Assembly: GCA_910580015.1 (NCBI GenBank) | Contig: CAJTVT010000003.1 | Coordinates: 1-64,000, forward strand | Origin: an uncultured Lachnospiraceae bacterium | Lineage (GTDB): Bacteria > Bacillota > Clostridia > Lachnospirales > Lachnospiraceae | Length of the DNA: 64,000 nt | Reading direction: 5' to 3' | In this document: positions 49,564 to 57,992 of the stretch, piece after piece | Numbering within the stretch: position 1 is the first letter of the stretch | How the letters are laid out: every line of letters starts with the position of its first letter | Position numbers and translations under genes: made by a program | Notes under the pieces: generated by a model | Told to the model about the DNA's origin: nothing | What the model saw: the letters and a program-made list of their open reading frames with translations, nothing else | Databases searched by the model: none

Positions 49564-51186
49564 TTATAATGTTATCTCACGAATACGTTTTCTAAGCCTG
49601 AGTACCATTGATGGGGAAACAGATAATTCGTCAACACCCATGCGTACAAACTCTTCTGTCAAATCAATATCTGCGCCAAGTTCTCCACAGATTCCCGCCC
49701 ATTTACCATGTTTATGTGCATTATTAATTACCATCTGGATCATCTTCAGCACAGCTTTGTGATGTGGATTATAAAAATCGTCCAGCCTCTCATTCTGACG
49801 GTCAATTGCCAGTGTGTATTGCGTTAAATCATTCGTGCCTATACTGAAAAAGTCCACAAGTTCGGCAAGTTCATCAGAAATCATGACAGCTGCAGGCGTT
49901 TCTATCATAATTCCCTGTTCTGGCAAGGTATATGGAATTTCCTGCTCTTCCAATTCCTGTTGTACCTCTCTCATGATGTCGTAAATTTTTCTTACTTCGT
50001 CAGTCGATATAATCATTGGATACATAATTGATAGATTTCCATAGACAGATGCCCTAAGCAAAGCCCGTAGTTGTGTCTTGAAAATATCAGGCTGTTTTAA
50101 ACAGATACGGATGGCCCGATATCCCAGAGCCGGATTATCCTCTTTTCCAAGATTAAAATAATCTGTTTGCTTGTCAGCCCCTATATCCAACGTTCTGATA
50201 ATAACCTTCTTGCCGGCCATTGTCTGGACTACCTGTCGGTACGCCTGGAACTGCTCCTCTTCTGTAGGGAAATCTGACCTGCCAAGATAAAGGAATTCGC
50301 TGCGGAATAATCCAATTCCAGCAGCATCATTTTCCAGAACATACCCTACATCAGAAATGCTGCCGATATTCGCGTAGAGCTTGATTTCTCGTCCCCCCTG
50401 GGTTATGGTCTCCATACCTTTCATATCCTGCAATAGAAGGTTTTTTTCCTTTTCCTCTCGGATTCGTTTCTGTGTCTTTACACACAGTTCTTCCGTGGGC
50501 TCAAAAATAACTTCCGCAGAAAAACCATCCACCACTGCCGTCATCCCATTATGGATGCGGTCCAATTCCATAGGGACACCCACCAAGGCTGGAATATTCA
50601 TCATGCGTGCTAAGATTGCTGTATGAGAATTCGTTGAACCATGCACCGTCACAAAGGCAAGGATTTTCTCCTTATCCATCTGCACAGTCTCACTGGGTGT
50701 CAGATCATCCGCCACAATAATGGATGGCTCCATTGCATTAAAATCGATTTCTTCATGCCCATACAGATTATTGACTAGGCGGTTGGAAATATCCTTCACA
50801 TCTGCAGCACGCGCACGCATATAGTCATCATCCATCCCTGCGAACATCTCTGCAAAATTGTCACCTGTTATGGCTACTGCATACTCCGCATTTACATTCT
50901 CTGTTTGGATGATATTGTCAATTGACTCAAGATAATCTTCGTCTTCAAGCATCATCTGATGCACCTCAAAAATTGCCGCACTCGCCTCACCGACTTCTTT
51001 CACGGCCTTATCGTATAGACTGCGGAGTTGTTCCTTTGCCTGTTCAATGGCTACTCTAACACGCGCAGCCTCTGTATCCGTATCCTCTACTTTCCCTCTT
51101 TTTACTTGGCAGCCTGCTTTGTCAAGCAGCACTACACTTCCCATGGTTATGCCTTTATAGACAGATTTTCCTGAAAATCTTACCAT
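49564..51186 (-). CDS. ptsI: PTS enzyme I
   Basis: 540 residues, slightly short of the usual 570. The N-terminal HPr-binding and phosphohistidine domains carry His188 in TVHGSTNSHTAILARMMNIP. The C-terminal PEP-binding barrel has GIGLFRSEFLYL, RTLDIGADKQ, GYRAIRICL and the active-site GICGELGAD. It takes phosphate from PEP and gives it to HPr. Enzyme I usually lies with ptsH outside sugar operons; here both are inside the sucrose operon, so the transport chain is complete within one transcript. Confidence 0.95.
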   Translation of the reverse strand: MVRFSGKSVYKGITMGSVVLLDKAGCQVKRGKVEDTDTEAARVRVAIEQAKEQLRSLYDKAVKEVGEASAAIFEVHQMMLEDEDYLESIDNIIQTENVNAEYAVAITGDNFAEMFAGMDDDYMRARAADVKDISNRLVNNLYGHEEIDFNAMEPSIIVADDLTPSETVQMDKEKILAFVTVHGSTNSHTAILARMMNIPALVGVPMELDRIHNGMTAVVDGFSAEVIFEPTEELCVKTQKRIREEKEKNLLLQDMKGMETITQGGREIKLYANIGSISDVGYVLENDAAGIGLFRSEFLYLGRSDFPTEEEQFQAYRQVVQTMAGKKVIIRTLDIGADKQTDYFNLGKEDNPALGYRAIRICLKQPDIFKTQLRALLRASVYGNLSIMYPMIISTDEVRKIYDIMREVQQELEEQEIPYTLPEQGIMIETPAAVMISDELAELVDFFSIGTNDLTQYTLAIDRQNERLDDFYNPHHKAVLKMIQMVINNAHKHGKWAGICGELGADIDLTEEFVRMGVDELSVSPSMVLRLRKRIREITL

Positions 51187-51241
51187 ACTTTACCTCTCCA
51201 TTCCGCCCAGCCGGAACTATGTCCAGCCGAGCACAAGTTGA

Positions 51242-51499
51242 TTACAGATTGTTTTCAAAAAATGTCCTGATTTCCCTGCTTGCAGTGTCTTCATCTTCTC
51301 CGGAAACTTCCACCAGGACCTCATCTCCGCATTTTACGCCAAGCCCCATCAAAGCCATCAGTTTGGTTGCCTCTGCTTTTTTCCCATCTTTAACAATGAC
51401 AATCTTGCTTTGGTACTTCTTTGCCTCTTTTACCAGAATGCCTGCCGGCCTTGCGTGAATTCCTACCTCATCCGTAATAACATAGTTAAAATTTTTCAT
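51242..51499 (-). CDS. ptsH: HPr phosphocarrier with Lys at position 46
   Basis: 85 residues from ATG 51499 after GGAAAGGAAG; the longer frame adds seven codons. The active loop DEVGIHARPAG places His15 correctly for phosphate transfer from enzyme I to EIIA. The regulatory helix reads ATKLMALMGLGV where most Firmicutes HPr have LKSIMGVMSLG, so the HPr-kinase target Ser46 is replaced by Lys46. The protein should transport normally but escape phosphorylation by HPr kinase. It lies between the EII gene and ptsI. Confidence 0.93.
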   Translation of the reverse strand: MKNFNYVITDEVGIHARPAGILVKEAKKYQSKIVIVKDGKKAEATKLMALMGLGVKCGDEVLVEVSGEDEDTASREIRTFFENNL

Positions 51500-51593
51500 A
51501 ATCTTTCTTCCTTTCCACATCTATATTTTTCTACAAAAATCCATAGCAGTTTATCTCGCCTGTCTTATCAGCTACGAAAGTTATTCTAATTTA

Positions 51594-53579
51594 CTACTCA
51601 ACCGTAATGAGCTTCTCCATATGTTTTGATTTTCCTGTCTTTACCACATTACAGCACGAATAATCATCACTGTTTGTCAAAAGTATTGCTGAAGTTGTGC
51701 TGTACCCAGCAGTTTTGATTCTGGAAATATCAAATGTCATGAGTTTTTGTCCAGCCTTGACTTTATCTCCCTCAGATACGAAAACTGCAAATCCATCACC
51801 ATTCATCTTTACCGTGTCTACCCCCACATGAATCAGCAGTTCCATTCCGCCTGGCCCAGTGAGGCCGATGGCATGACGTGTGTCTGTTACAGAAGATATT
51901 TCTCCGTCAAAAGGTGCTACAACTTCTCCGATCTCTGGCTCAATACCGACACCATCCCCTAAAACACCAGATGCGAAAGTTTCATCTGGAATGTTTTCTC
52001 TCAGAATGACATTGCCCTGAATTGGAGCAAAAATCACTTTTTCTACCTGAGCTTCTGTCTCTGTAGGAATGTTTTTTGCAGGGTTCTCTGTACTGGCAGG
52101 TTCCACATTCCTGTTTTCAGCAACTGTTTTCTCTTTTTTTCCTAATAATCCTCCCAGCACCATTGTGGCAGCAAATGCACTCACCATTGCAATTGCTATG
52201 GATACCATGAATTGTAGCATGCAGTCAGGTCGGATACAGATAACACCAATTACGCCACAAGGTCCTTGGGAAACAGATAATACTTTTACAAGTGTGGCGT
52301 AAGCAGCCCCGATACCACCACCAATCAATGCTCCGTAAAAAGGATATCTTAATTTTAAATTGACACCAAATATTGCTGGTTCTGTAATTCCAAGCAAAGA
52401 AGATATACCAGAAGCAGAGGCCAAACTCTTCATTTTAGGATCATTCTTTGTACGGAACATCACAGCTAACGCTGCCGCACCCTGGGCGCAGTTTGCAGCC
52501 GCCACGACAGCAAATGTGGGTGAACCGCCCAATGTGCCGATATTTGCAAGGATTTGTGTTTCAGCCGTTACCAGGCTGTGGTGCATACCTGTGATAACCA
52601 GTAACGGATATGTAACTCCGTAAATCAGTCCTCCAACAGAACCAAGGTCAAAGAACAGCCACATAACTGCATTTGTCATGGCGTCGCCGACACCTCTCAT
52701 GACTGGGCCAATAAACAGGAATGTCATTGCCCCAGCTATCAGGACAGACAACAGCGGTGTGACAATATTGTCAAGCATCGCAGGGACAATCTTCCGGAGT
52801 TTTTTCTCTACAAACGATAGGCAAAAGGCTGATGCGATAACTGGAAGGACAGTTCCCTGATATCCTACTTTCGCAACAGACAGCCCAAAAATATCCCAGT
52901 ACGGAACAGTTCCGTCAAGCAGCGCTTGGCCATAACCATATCCGTTCATTAAATCTGGATGGATCATAATCGCCCCGATAACTGCCCCAAGAATCGGTGT
53001 GCCGCCAAAAATCTTAGCAGCGGAAAATCCGATCAGCACCGGCAGAAAAGTAAAACCAGCGTTGGAAAACAGGTTCACCATATCTGCGAAATCTTTAATT
53101 TTCGGAAATGCTTCTACAAGCGACTGGCCTTCAACAAACATACCCTGCGCCGTCAGAATGTTATTGATGCCCATCAGAAGACCAGATGCAACCAGCGCTG
53201 GCAGGATTGGCACGAACACATCTGCAAGGGTTTTTAAAAGTTTTTGAAGCGGATTCATCTTTTTTGCAGCCTGTTTTTTTAATTCCTCTTTTGTCATTTC
53301 CGTGATGTTAGCCATTTTGATAAACTCGGCATAGACGTTGTTCACAATGCCCGTTCCGAGAATGATCTGAAACTGTCCGCCATTGTTGAAATTACCTTTC
53401 ACAAGTTCGACATGTTCCAAGGCATCCATGTCGATCAAGGATTCATCCTTAAGGACAAGCCTGAGTCTCGTTGCACAGTGGGCGGCACTGGCAATGTTAT
53501 CTTTGCCTCCCATACAGGCCAGGATTTCCTGTGCCGCTTTTACATACTTTTCTTCCACACCATTTTCCTCCTTCATCAT
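51594..53579 (-). CDS. scrA: Sucrose-type PTS enzyme IIBCA
   Basis: 661 residues in three domains. IIB (about 8-85) has phosphorylated Cys35 in AAHCATRLRL. IIC (about 105-465) has ten or so helices of the glucose/sucrose superfamily, with SLLGITEPAIFGVNLKLR and GMHHSLV. A linker rich in Glu/Thr leads to IIA (about 505-655) with the active His in MELLIHVGVDTVKMNG. It imports and phosphorylates a glucoside. Sucrose is inferred from the flanking GH32, GH13 and fructokinase genes; trehalose or beta-glucoside types look alike at this level. Confidence 0.93.
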   Translation of the reverse strand: MMKEENGVEEKYVKAAQEILACMGGKDNIASAAHCATRLRLVLKDESLIDMDALEHVELVKGNFNNGGQFQIILGTGIVNNVYAEFIKMANITEMTKEELKKQAAKKMNPLQKLLKTLADVFVPILPALVASGLLMGINNILTAQGMFVEGQSLVEAFPKIKDFADMVNLFSNAGFTFLPVLIGFSAAKIFGGTPILGAVIGAIMIHPDLMNGYGYGQALLDGTVPYWDIFGLSVAKVGYQGTVLPVIASAFCLSFVEKKLRKIVPAMLDNIVTPLLSVLIAGAMTFLFIGPVMRGVGDAMTNAVMWLFFDLGSVGGLIYGVTYPLLVITGMHHSLVTAETQILANIGTLGGSPTFAVVAAANCAQGAAALAVMFRTKNDPKMKSLASASGISSLLGITEPAIFGVNLKLRYPFYGALIGGGIGAAYATLVKVLSVSQGPCGVIGVICIRPDCMLQFMVSIAIAMVSAFAATMVLGGLLGKKEKTVAENRNVEPASTENPAKNIPTETEAQVEKVIFAPIQGNVILRENIPDETFASGVLGDGVGIEPEIGEVVAPFDGEISSVTDTRHAIGLTGPGGMELLIHVGVDTVKMNGDGFAVFVSEGDKVKAGQKLMTFDISRIKTAGYSTTSAILLTNSDDYSCCNVVKTGKSKHMEKLITVE

Positions 53580-53613
53580 TTTAGTGTTTTTTTGTCAATC
53601 ATTGTTTCCGTCT

Positions 53614-54447
53614 TTAAACTGACACTTTCATGCCATCATAAGCTGCAACCAGCCTATGTTTCCTTGCAAATTCTTCCAGCTCGCCATGTGTCATGCCGCC
53701 ATTATGGGAAAAATGATTGATCACTTTCATGGTATCTGGACGGATACAACCCTTCTCTTCCAGCATCTCTACAAATGCAATATCATCTGACAGTCCCATA
53801 TGGTAACCATCCGTTTTCATTTTGCCCATAGTAGCGTCCATGGATATCAGATCATATTTGTGGTTGAAGATGCACTCCCATGCATCGTCGCTCAGATTCA
53901 TGCCCGTATCATGGCCATATAAGAGGCATTTCCCGTTCTTCTCAATGATATAGATTAGGCAGACCTCCCTTTTATCATGGTCTGCAGGCACTGGGATGAT
54001 ATGGTAACCATCTGCCATAAAATCAGCAAACGGGTCAAGTCGGATAAACTTGACTGCATCATCCAGAGGATGTACCTTAAACCGGTCAATCAGCACTGCA
54101 TCATAAAATGCTTTTTCCACCGCCGCATTGCCGTATACATGCAGTATACCCTTCGCACTGTGTCCAAAGTGTTCATGCCGGTGGATCAACTCAACTGGGA
54201 AAAAATGATCCATATGAGAATGTGTGATCAGCAAATGCTGAATCTGTCCCAACCTCAAGGAATAACTGAGAGCATGTGTGTATGTGTCTGGCGGAAAATC
54301 AATTAAGATCTTTCTATCCACGATGGACTGTGTTCTGGTGCGTACCTCCTTTCCACCGATATCTCTTGCCCTTCTGCAAGTTTCGCAGTCACAGAACAGA
54401 GCCGGTAACCCTTCCGCAGCAGCAGTTCCCAAATACTGTATTTCCAT
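53614..54447 (-). CDS. MBL-fold metallohydrolase, PhnP-like
   Basis: 277 residues. It starts MEIQYLGTAAAEG and has a four-Cys segment nearby (FCDCETCRRA, about 18-27), as in PhnP and tRNase-Z-like enzymes. The metal site is seen in LLITHSHMDHFFP (His-x-His-x-Asp-His), then DHDK, YGHDTGM and VINHFSHNGG. These enzymes cleave phosphodiesters such as cyclic phosphates. It sits between the GH32 hydrolase and the EII gene in the sucrose operon, an odd place for this family. A role in clearing a sugar-phosphate by-product is only a guess. Confidence 0.82.
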   Translation of the reverse strand: MEIQYLGTAAAEGLPALFCDCETCRRARDIGGKEVRTRTQSIVDRKILIDFPPDTYTHALSYSLRLGQIQHLLITHSHMDHFFPVELIHRHEHFGHSAKGILHVYGNAAVEKAFYDAVLIDRFKVHPLDDAVKFIRLDPFADFMADGYHIIPVPADHDKREVCLIYIIEKNGKCLLYGHDTGMNLSDDAWECIFNHKYDLISMDATMGKMKTDGYHMGLSDDIAFVEMLEEKGCIRPDTMKVINHFSHNGGMTHGELEEFARKHRLVAAYDGMKVSV

Positions 54448-54488
54448 AGAACTCTCCTTTCTTTAGGGTGAATTATCCACTCCTTAAT

Positions 54489-55979
54489 TTAAATACAGAT
54501 ATCATATTTAATAACATCCATACAAACTGTTCCATCTGTATCAAAAACGATACCATCTGCCTCCATAGGGGTATGAAAGATGGCAGACATCACCTTTTCT
54601 CCTCCATTTAAAAATACTTCAACTGAATACCGATCCAACAGTAGACGCAGACTCAGTACCTTATTTTGCGTTTCCGAAATACATGGCTCTGCTATCATTT
54701 TCCTGCGGCATACTACATCACGCACAAGGCCAGAATGAGTCCTGTCAATGGTCAGGCATTTTCTCAAATAATTATATTGGAGAAGCATTTCATATTCCTC
54801 ATTACATGCAAAATGAATGGCAAAATGATGAAAATTAAATTCCGTAATATCAACTTGCAGATCTATAACTCTGCCTTTGATTCCCTCCAGTTCAGTCGTT
54901 TCAGATATTCTCTTTCCGATATATTCAATTTTATTTTTACGATAAGACTCCAATTCTCGGACAGGATTTTGATAAATTTTTCCTTCCTTTAAAATAAGTT
55001 CTCTTGGCAGCGTCATCATGCCTGACCAATTGCAGAAGTCATTTGCTAACTTGGCGTCCCATGACTGCATCCATCCAATCATAATCCGCCTGCCGTCTGG
55101 TGTCTGCAAGGTCTGGGGGGCATAGAAATCCAGTCCATAATCTACGGACATAATTTTCTCTCTTTCAAATTGGTATGTGAGTTTATCATAGTATCCATAT
55201 ATAAATACAGAATTATTTCCATTATGAAACTCATAGCCTACCGCACGCATATCCTGTGGAGAAACCATTAAAATCTGACGGTCTCCTAATGGGAAAAAAT
55301 CGGGACATTCCCACATCTTTCCATATTTGCCCATGCTTTGATCCAGCACGGTAAGAAACTCCCACTGTTCCAAATTCTCAGAACGGTACAGTAGAACCTG
55401 CCCATCCCCATCTGCATTACAGTTGCCAACTACCAGATAATAATGTTTTCCATCTTTCCATATTTTAGGGTCTCGAAAGTTTTCTGTGCTGCCTCCTTCT
55501 GGAAGATTGTCACCAGCTATGACAGGATTTTCTATATATTTGGTATAATTTAATCCATCTCCCTTTGCCATACACTGCACCTGACAGTAATTATGTGTTC
55601 CGTCTTCTAGATACCGATCCATTACACCAGTATAAAGCAGCACATGCTCACCCTCAGATTCTAGTGCGCTTCCAGAGTAGCATCCTCCTTCATCATACTT
55701 TTCATCTGGTGCCATTGCTATTGGCAGATACTCCCATTTAATGAAATCCTTGCTCTTACTATGTCCCCAGTGCATCGGTCCCCACATTTTGCTGAATGGA
55801 TGATATTGGAAGAACAAATGATATTCCTCCTGATAAACTGAAAATCCGTTTGGGTCATTCATCCAGCCTACTGGAGACGACAAATGATATGCCGGCCTAG
55901 TCTCAGCAGGGATTTCAAAAATACCTTTTTTTTCGATTTTCCGTGCCAACTCCAACTGGTTGCTTTCCGTCCTCGCCAT
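54489..55979 (-). CDS. scrB: Sucrose-6-phosphate hydrolase, GH32
   Basis: 496 residues from ATG 55979, nine bases after GGAAAGG; the ATG at 55988 touches that site. The GH32 five-blade propeller carries nucleophile Asp42 in WMNDPNG, transition-state Asp170 in FRDPK and acid/base Glu224 in WECPDFF. A C-terminal beta-sandwich follows from about residue 350. It splits sucrose-6-phosphate, made by the PTS, into glucose-6-phosphate and fructose. First gene of the operon, just after the promoter with operators at 56037-56122. Confidence 0.94.
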   Translation of the reverse strand: MARTESNQLELARKIEKKGIFEIPAETRPAYHLSSPVGWMNDPNGFSVYQEEYHLFFQYHPFSKMWGPMHWGHSKSKDFIKWEYLPIAMAPDEKYDEGGCYSGSALESEGEHVLLYTGVMDRYLEDGTHNYCQVQCMAKGDGLNYTKYIENPVIAGDNLPEGGSTENFRDPKIWKDGKHYYLVVGNCNADGDGQVLLYRSENLEQWEFLTVLDQSMGKYGKMWECPDFFPLGDRQILMVSPQDMRAVGYEFHNGNNSVFIYGYYDKLTYQFEREKIMSVDYGLDFYAPQTLQTPDGRRIMIGWMQSWDAKLANDFCNWSGMMTLPRELILKEGKIYQNPVRELESYRKNKIEYIGKRISETTELEGIKGRVIDLQVDITEFNFHHFAIHFACNEEYEMLLQYNYLRKCLTIDRTHSGLVRDVVCRRKMIAEPCISETQNKVLSLRLLLDRYSVEVFLNGGEKVMSAIFHTPMEADGIVFDTDGTVCMDVIKYDICI

Positions 55980-56036
55980 ATTTTTCATCCTTTCCCTGTA
56001 TTTTCAACCTATAAATAACCAGTAAAGTAACCGATT

Positions 56037-56052
56037 AAGTAACCGGTTACTT
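56037..56052. promoter_or_regulatory. LacI-type operator 1
   Basis: Perfect 16-base palindrome AAGTAACCGGTTACTT, about ten bases beyond the -10 box of the operon promoter and so at its start of transcription. Degenerate half-sites AGTAACCGATTAAG and ATAACCAGTAAAG continue toward scrB. Confidence 0.88.
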
Positions 56053-56061
56053 AGTGTCTTT

Positions 56062-56090
56062 ACAGTATCACCTTTCTATTACAATGTCAA
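56062..56090 (-). promoter_or_regulatory. Promoter of the sucrose operon
   Basis: On the minus strand TTGACA (56090-56085), 17 bp, TACTGT (56067-56062), flanked on both sides by operator palindromes. Confidence 0.85.
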
Positions 56091-56107
56091 GAGATTTTCA
56101 AAAAAAT

Positions 56108-56122
56108 AATAACCGGTTACTT
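56108..56122. promoter_or_regulatory. LacI-type operator 2
   Basis: AATAACCGGTTACTT repeats operator 1 with one change and is directly followed by a half-site TAACCAGTTATT. It lies upstream of the operon promoter and 20 bases before the scrR promoter. The two palindrome centres are 70 bases apart, suitable for DNA looping and for autoregulation of the repressor. Confidence 0.82.
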
Positions 56123-56140
56123 AACCAGTTATTTTTTGAA

Positions 56141-56169
56141 TTGATTTTTTAACTTTACACTGATATACT
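56141..56169 (+). promoter_or_regulatory. Promoter of the repressor gene
   Basis: TTGATT (56141-56146), 17 bp, TATACT (56164-56169), reading into scrR. Confidence 0.7.
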
Positions 56170-56222
56170 AAAGATAATTGAAAGAAAAACTTTTGTTGTT
56201 ATGCCCAATATTGGAGGCTTAT

Positions 56223-57248
56223 ATGGATAAAAAGAAAGTAACGTTTAATGATATAGCAAAATACACCAATTTTTCTAAAACCACGATATCAAGGTATTTT
56301 AATAATCCAGATTCCCTTACTGTGGAAAACCAAGATATTATTGCACAGGCGCTTATTGATCTGGATTATCAAGAAAATAAACTTGCCAAAGTGCTGGCAA
56401 ATGGAAAAAGCGAATTTATCGGAATCATCATCCCAAACCTTTACCTGCATTATTACGCCGAAATGCTAAATCAGATTCTAAGTACCTATAAAATTTTCGG
56501 TTATAAATTTCTGGTATTTATGAGTAAAGGCAACGATGAAACGGAACGTGAATATATTCAGGAATTGCTTGCATACAAGATTGAGGGTATGATTAATTTA
56601 AGCCATGCAATTCCCTCCAGTGAACTTGCCTCTTATAATCTGCCAATTGTTGCTATCGAACGTGAAGATCAGTATATAAACAGTGTAAACACAGATAACT
56701 ATATGGGAGCTGTCCAAGCAACCAGTTTGTTGTCTAAAAATAATTGCGATGTGTTAGTACATGTAAACTCTGTTTTCCCAAAGGATATACCCGCCTATGG
56801 CCGTATTCAAGGATTCGAGGATATCTGTAAAGAAAACAACATCAGATATGAGTTGATTTTAAAGGATTTAGGCCACTCCCCGCAGGAAATCCATATGGCC
56901 ATGTCAGAAATTTATAACCATTTAAAAATAAAATATCCAAACCAAAAAAAAGGTTTGTTTATGCCAACTGATACCCATGCCAATAGTATGCTGAATATTA
57001 TTTTTCGGGAATATGGTACACTGTCAGATGAATACCGTATTATTGGTTTCGACGATTCCCCCATTGCAGCACAGGCCATTCTTCCAATCAGTACGGTTGG
57101 TCAGCAGATTGACAAAATAGCATTTGAGGCGATGGAGCTATTAGTAACATTAATGGATGAAAGGAAGAAACGACGCCCTAAATTGCAAACGGAGCTGATT
57201 CATAAAAAGATAACGCCGATTTTGATTCGGAGAGAAACAACAGAATAA
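56223..57248 (+). CDS. scrR: LacI family sucrose operon repressor
   Basis: 341 residues from ATG 56223 after TTGGAGG; the frame extends 15 codons upstream without a ribosome site. The LacI helix-turn-helix (VTFNDIAKYTNFSKTTISRY, then FNNPDSLT) is followed by a hinge helix ending LAKVLANGKSEFIGIIIPNL and a periplasmic-binding-protein-like effector domain (about 60-335). It has an ACT-free, canonical length. It is divergent from the sucrose operon and two AACCGGTT-type palindromes lie between, so it is almost certainly the local repressor. The inducer is probably sucrose, sucrose-6-phosphate or fructose. Confidence 0.93.
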   Translation: MDKKKVTFNDIAKYTNFSKTTISRYFNNPDSLTVENQDIIAQALIDLDYQENKLAKVLANGKSEFIGIIIPNLYLHYYAEMLNQILSTYKIFGYKFLVFMSKGNDETEREYIQELLAYKIEGMINLSHAIPSSELASYNLPIVAIEREDQYINSVNTDNYMGAVQATSLLSKNNCDVLVHVNSVFPKDIPAYGRIQGFEDICKENNIRYELILKDLGHSPQEIHMAMSEIYNHLKIKYPNQKKGLFMPTDTHANSMLNIIFREYGTLSDEYRIIGFDDSPIAAQAILPISTVGQQIDKIAFEAMELLVTLMDERKKRRPKLQTELIHKKITPILIRRETTE

Positions 57249-57442
57249 TCGATTGCGCCCAATGGATGACGCCTTCTTTAAGAAACATTTATACCTTGCA
57301 TATGGCCAGTTTCTGCTGTTTATCAGACTTATAGTGCCACTTCTATAGTAAGAATCATCAAATTTTGTTATAGTTTATTTGAAAAAAATGATATGTAAAT
57401 GAAGGATTTGTATCAGAACAAATATTAGGAGGGAGATTGGCA

Positions 57443-57919
57443 ATGGAACGGGAATCAAAGAGAATATCGGATTCTAAGATGGAGCATATCTATCAGGTAC
57501 GTCCCGAACATCTGAATCCTGCTGGAAGGTTGTTTGGAGGTAAATTGATGGAGTGGATCGATGAAATTGCTGCCTTTGTGGCAATGAGACATTCTGGCGG
57601 CGCTGTCACCACAGCGTCTGTTGAAAATCTACGGTTTATCCGAGGGGCGTATCAGAATGATTTGCTTGCGCTGACTGCTAGAATTACTTATGTGGGTACG
57701 AGTTCCATGGAAGTCCGAGTTGACACATATATCGAGGACTTTCAAGGTATGCGTAAACCGATCAATCGGGCGTATTTAATTTTGGTGGCAGTGGATTCAA
57801 ATGGAATCCCAAGACAGGTACCATCGATTTTGCTGGAAACAGAAAGTGAGAGGGCAGAGTGGGAGGCGGCGAAAAAGAGAAAAGAATTGAGGATCCAACG
57901 CAAGAAAGAAGGGTTTTAA
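57443..57919 (+). CDS. Acyl-CoA thioesterase, hot-dog fold (YkhA/YciA type)
   Basis: 158 residues from ATG 57443, seven bases after AGGAGGGAG. A single hot-dog domain: MEHIYQVRPEHLNPAGRLFG with GGKLMEWIDEIAA (the catalytic Asp/Glu helix), then VTTASVENLRFIRGAYQNDL and TYVGTSSMEVRVDTYIED. These enzymes release CoA from short- and medium-chain acyl-CoA in the cytoplasm, usually as hexamers. A charged C-terminal tail of about 25 residues extends past the fold. Separate from the sucrose regulon. Confidence 0.9.
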   Translation: MERESKRISDSKMEHIYQVRPEHLNPAGRLFGGKLMEWIDEIAAFVAMRHSGGAVTTASVENLRFIRGAYQNDLLALTARITYVGTSSMEVRVDTYIEDFQGMRKPINRAYLILVAVDSNGIPRQVPSILLETESERAEWEAAKKRKELRIQRKKEGF

Positions 57920-57992
57920 ACAGGGAAAGAGTGTGATAAAATAAAATGGATAAAAATCAAACAGCTTAAGTCAATGCAGACAAGGAGAGTAA

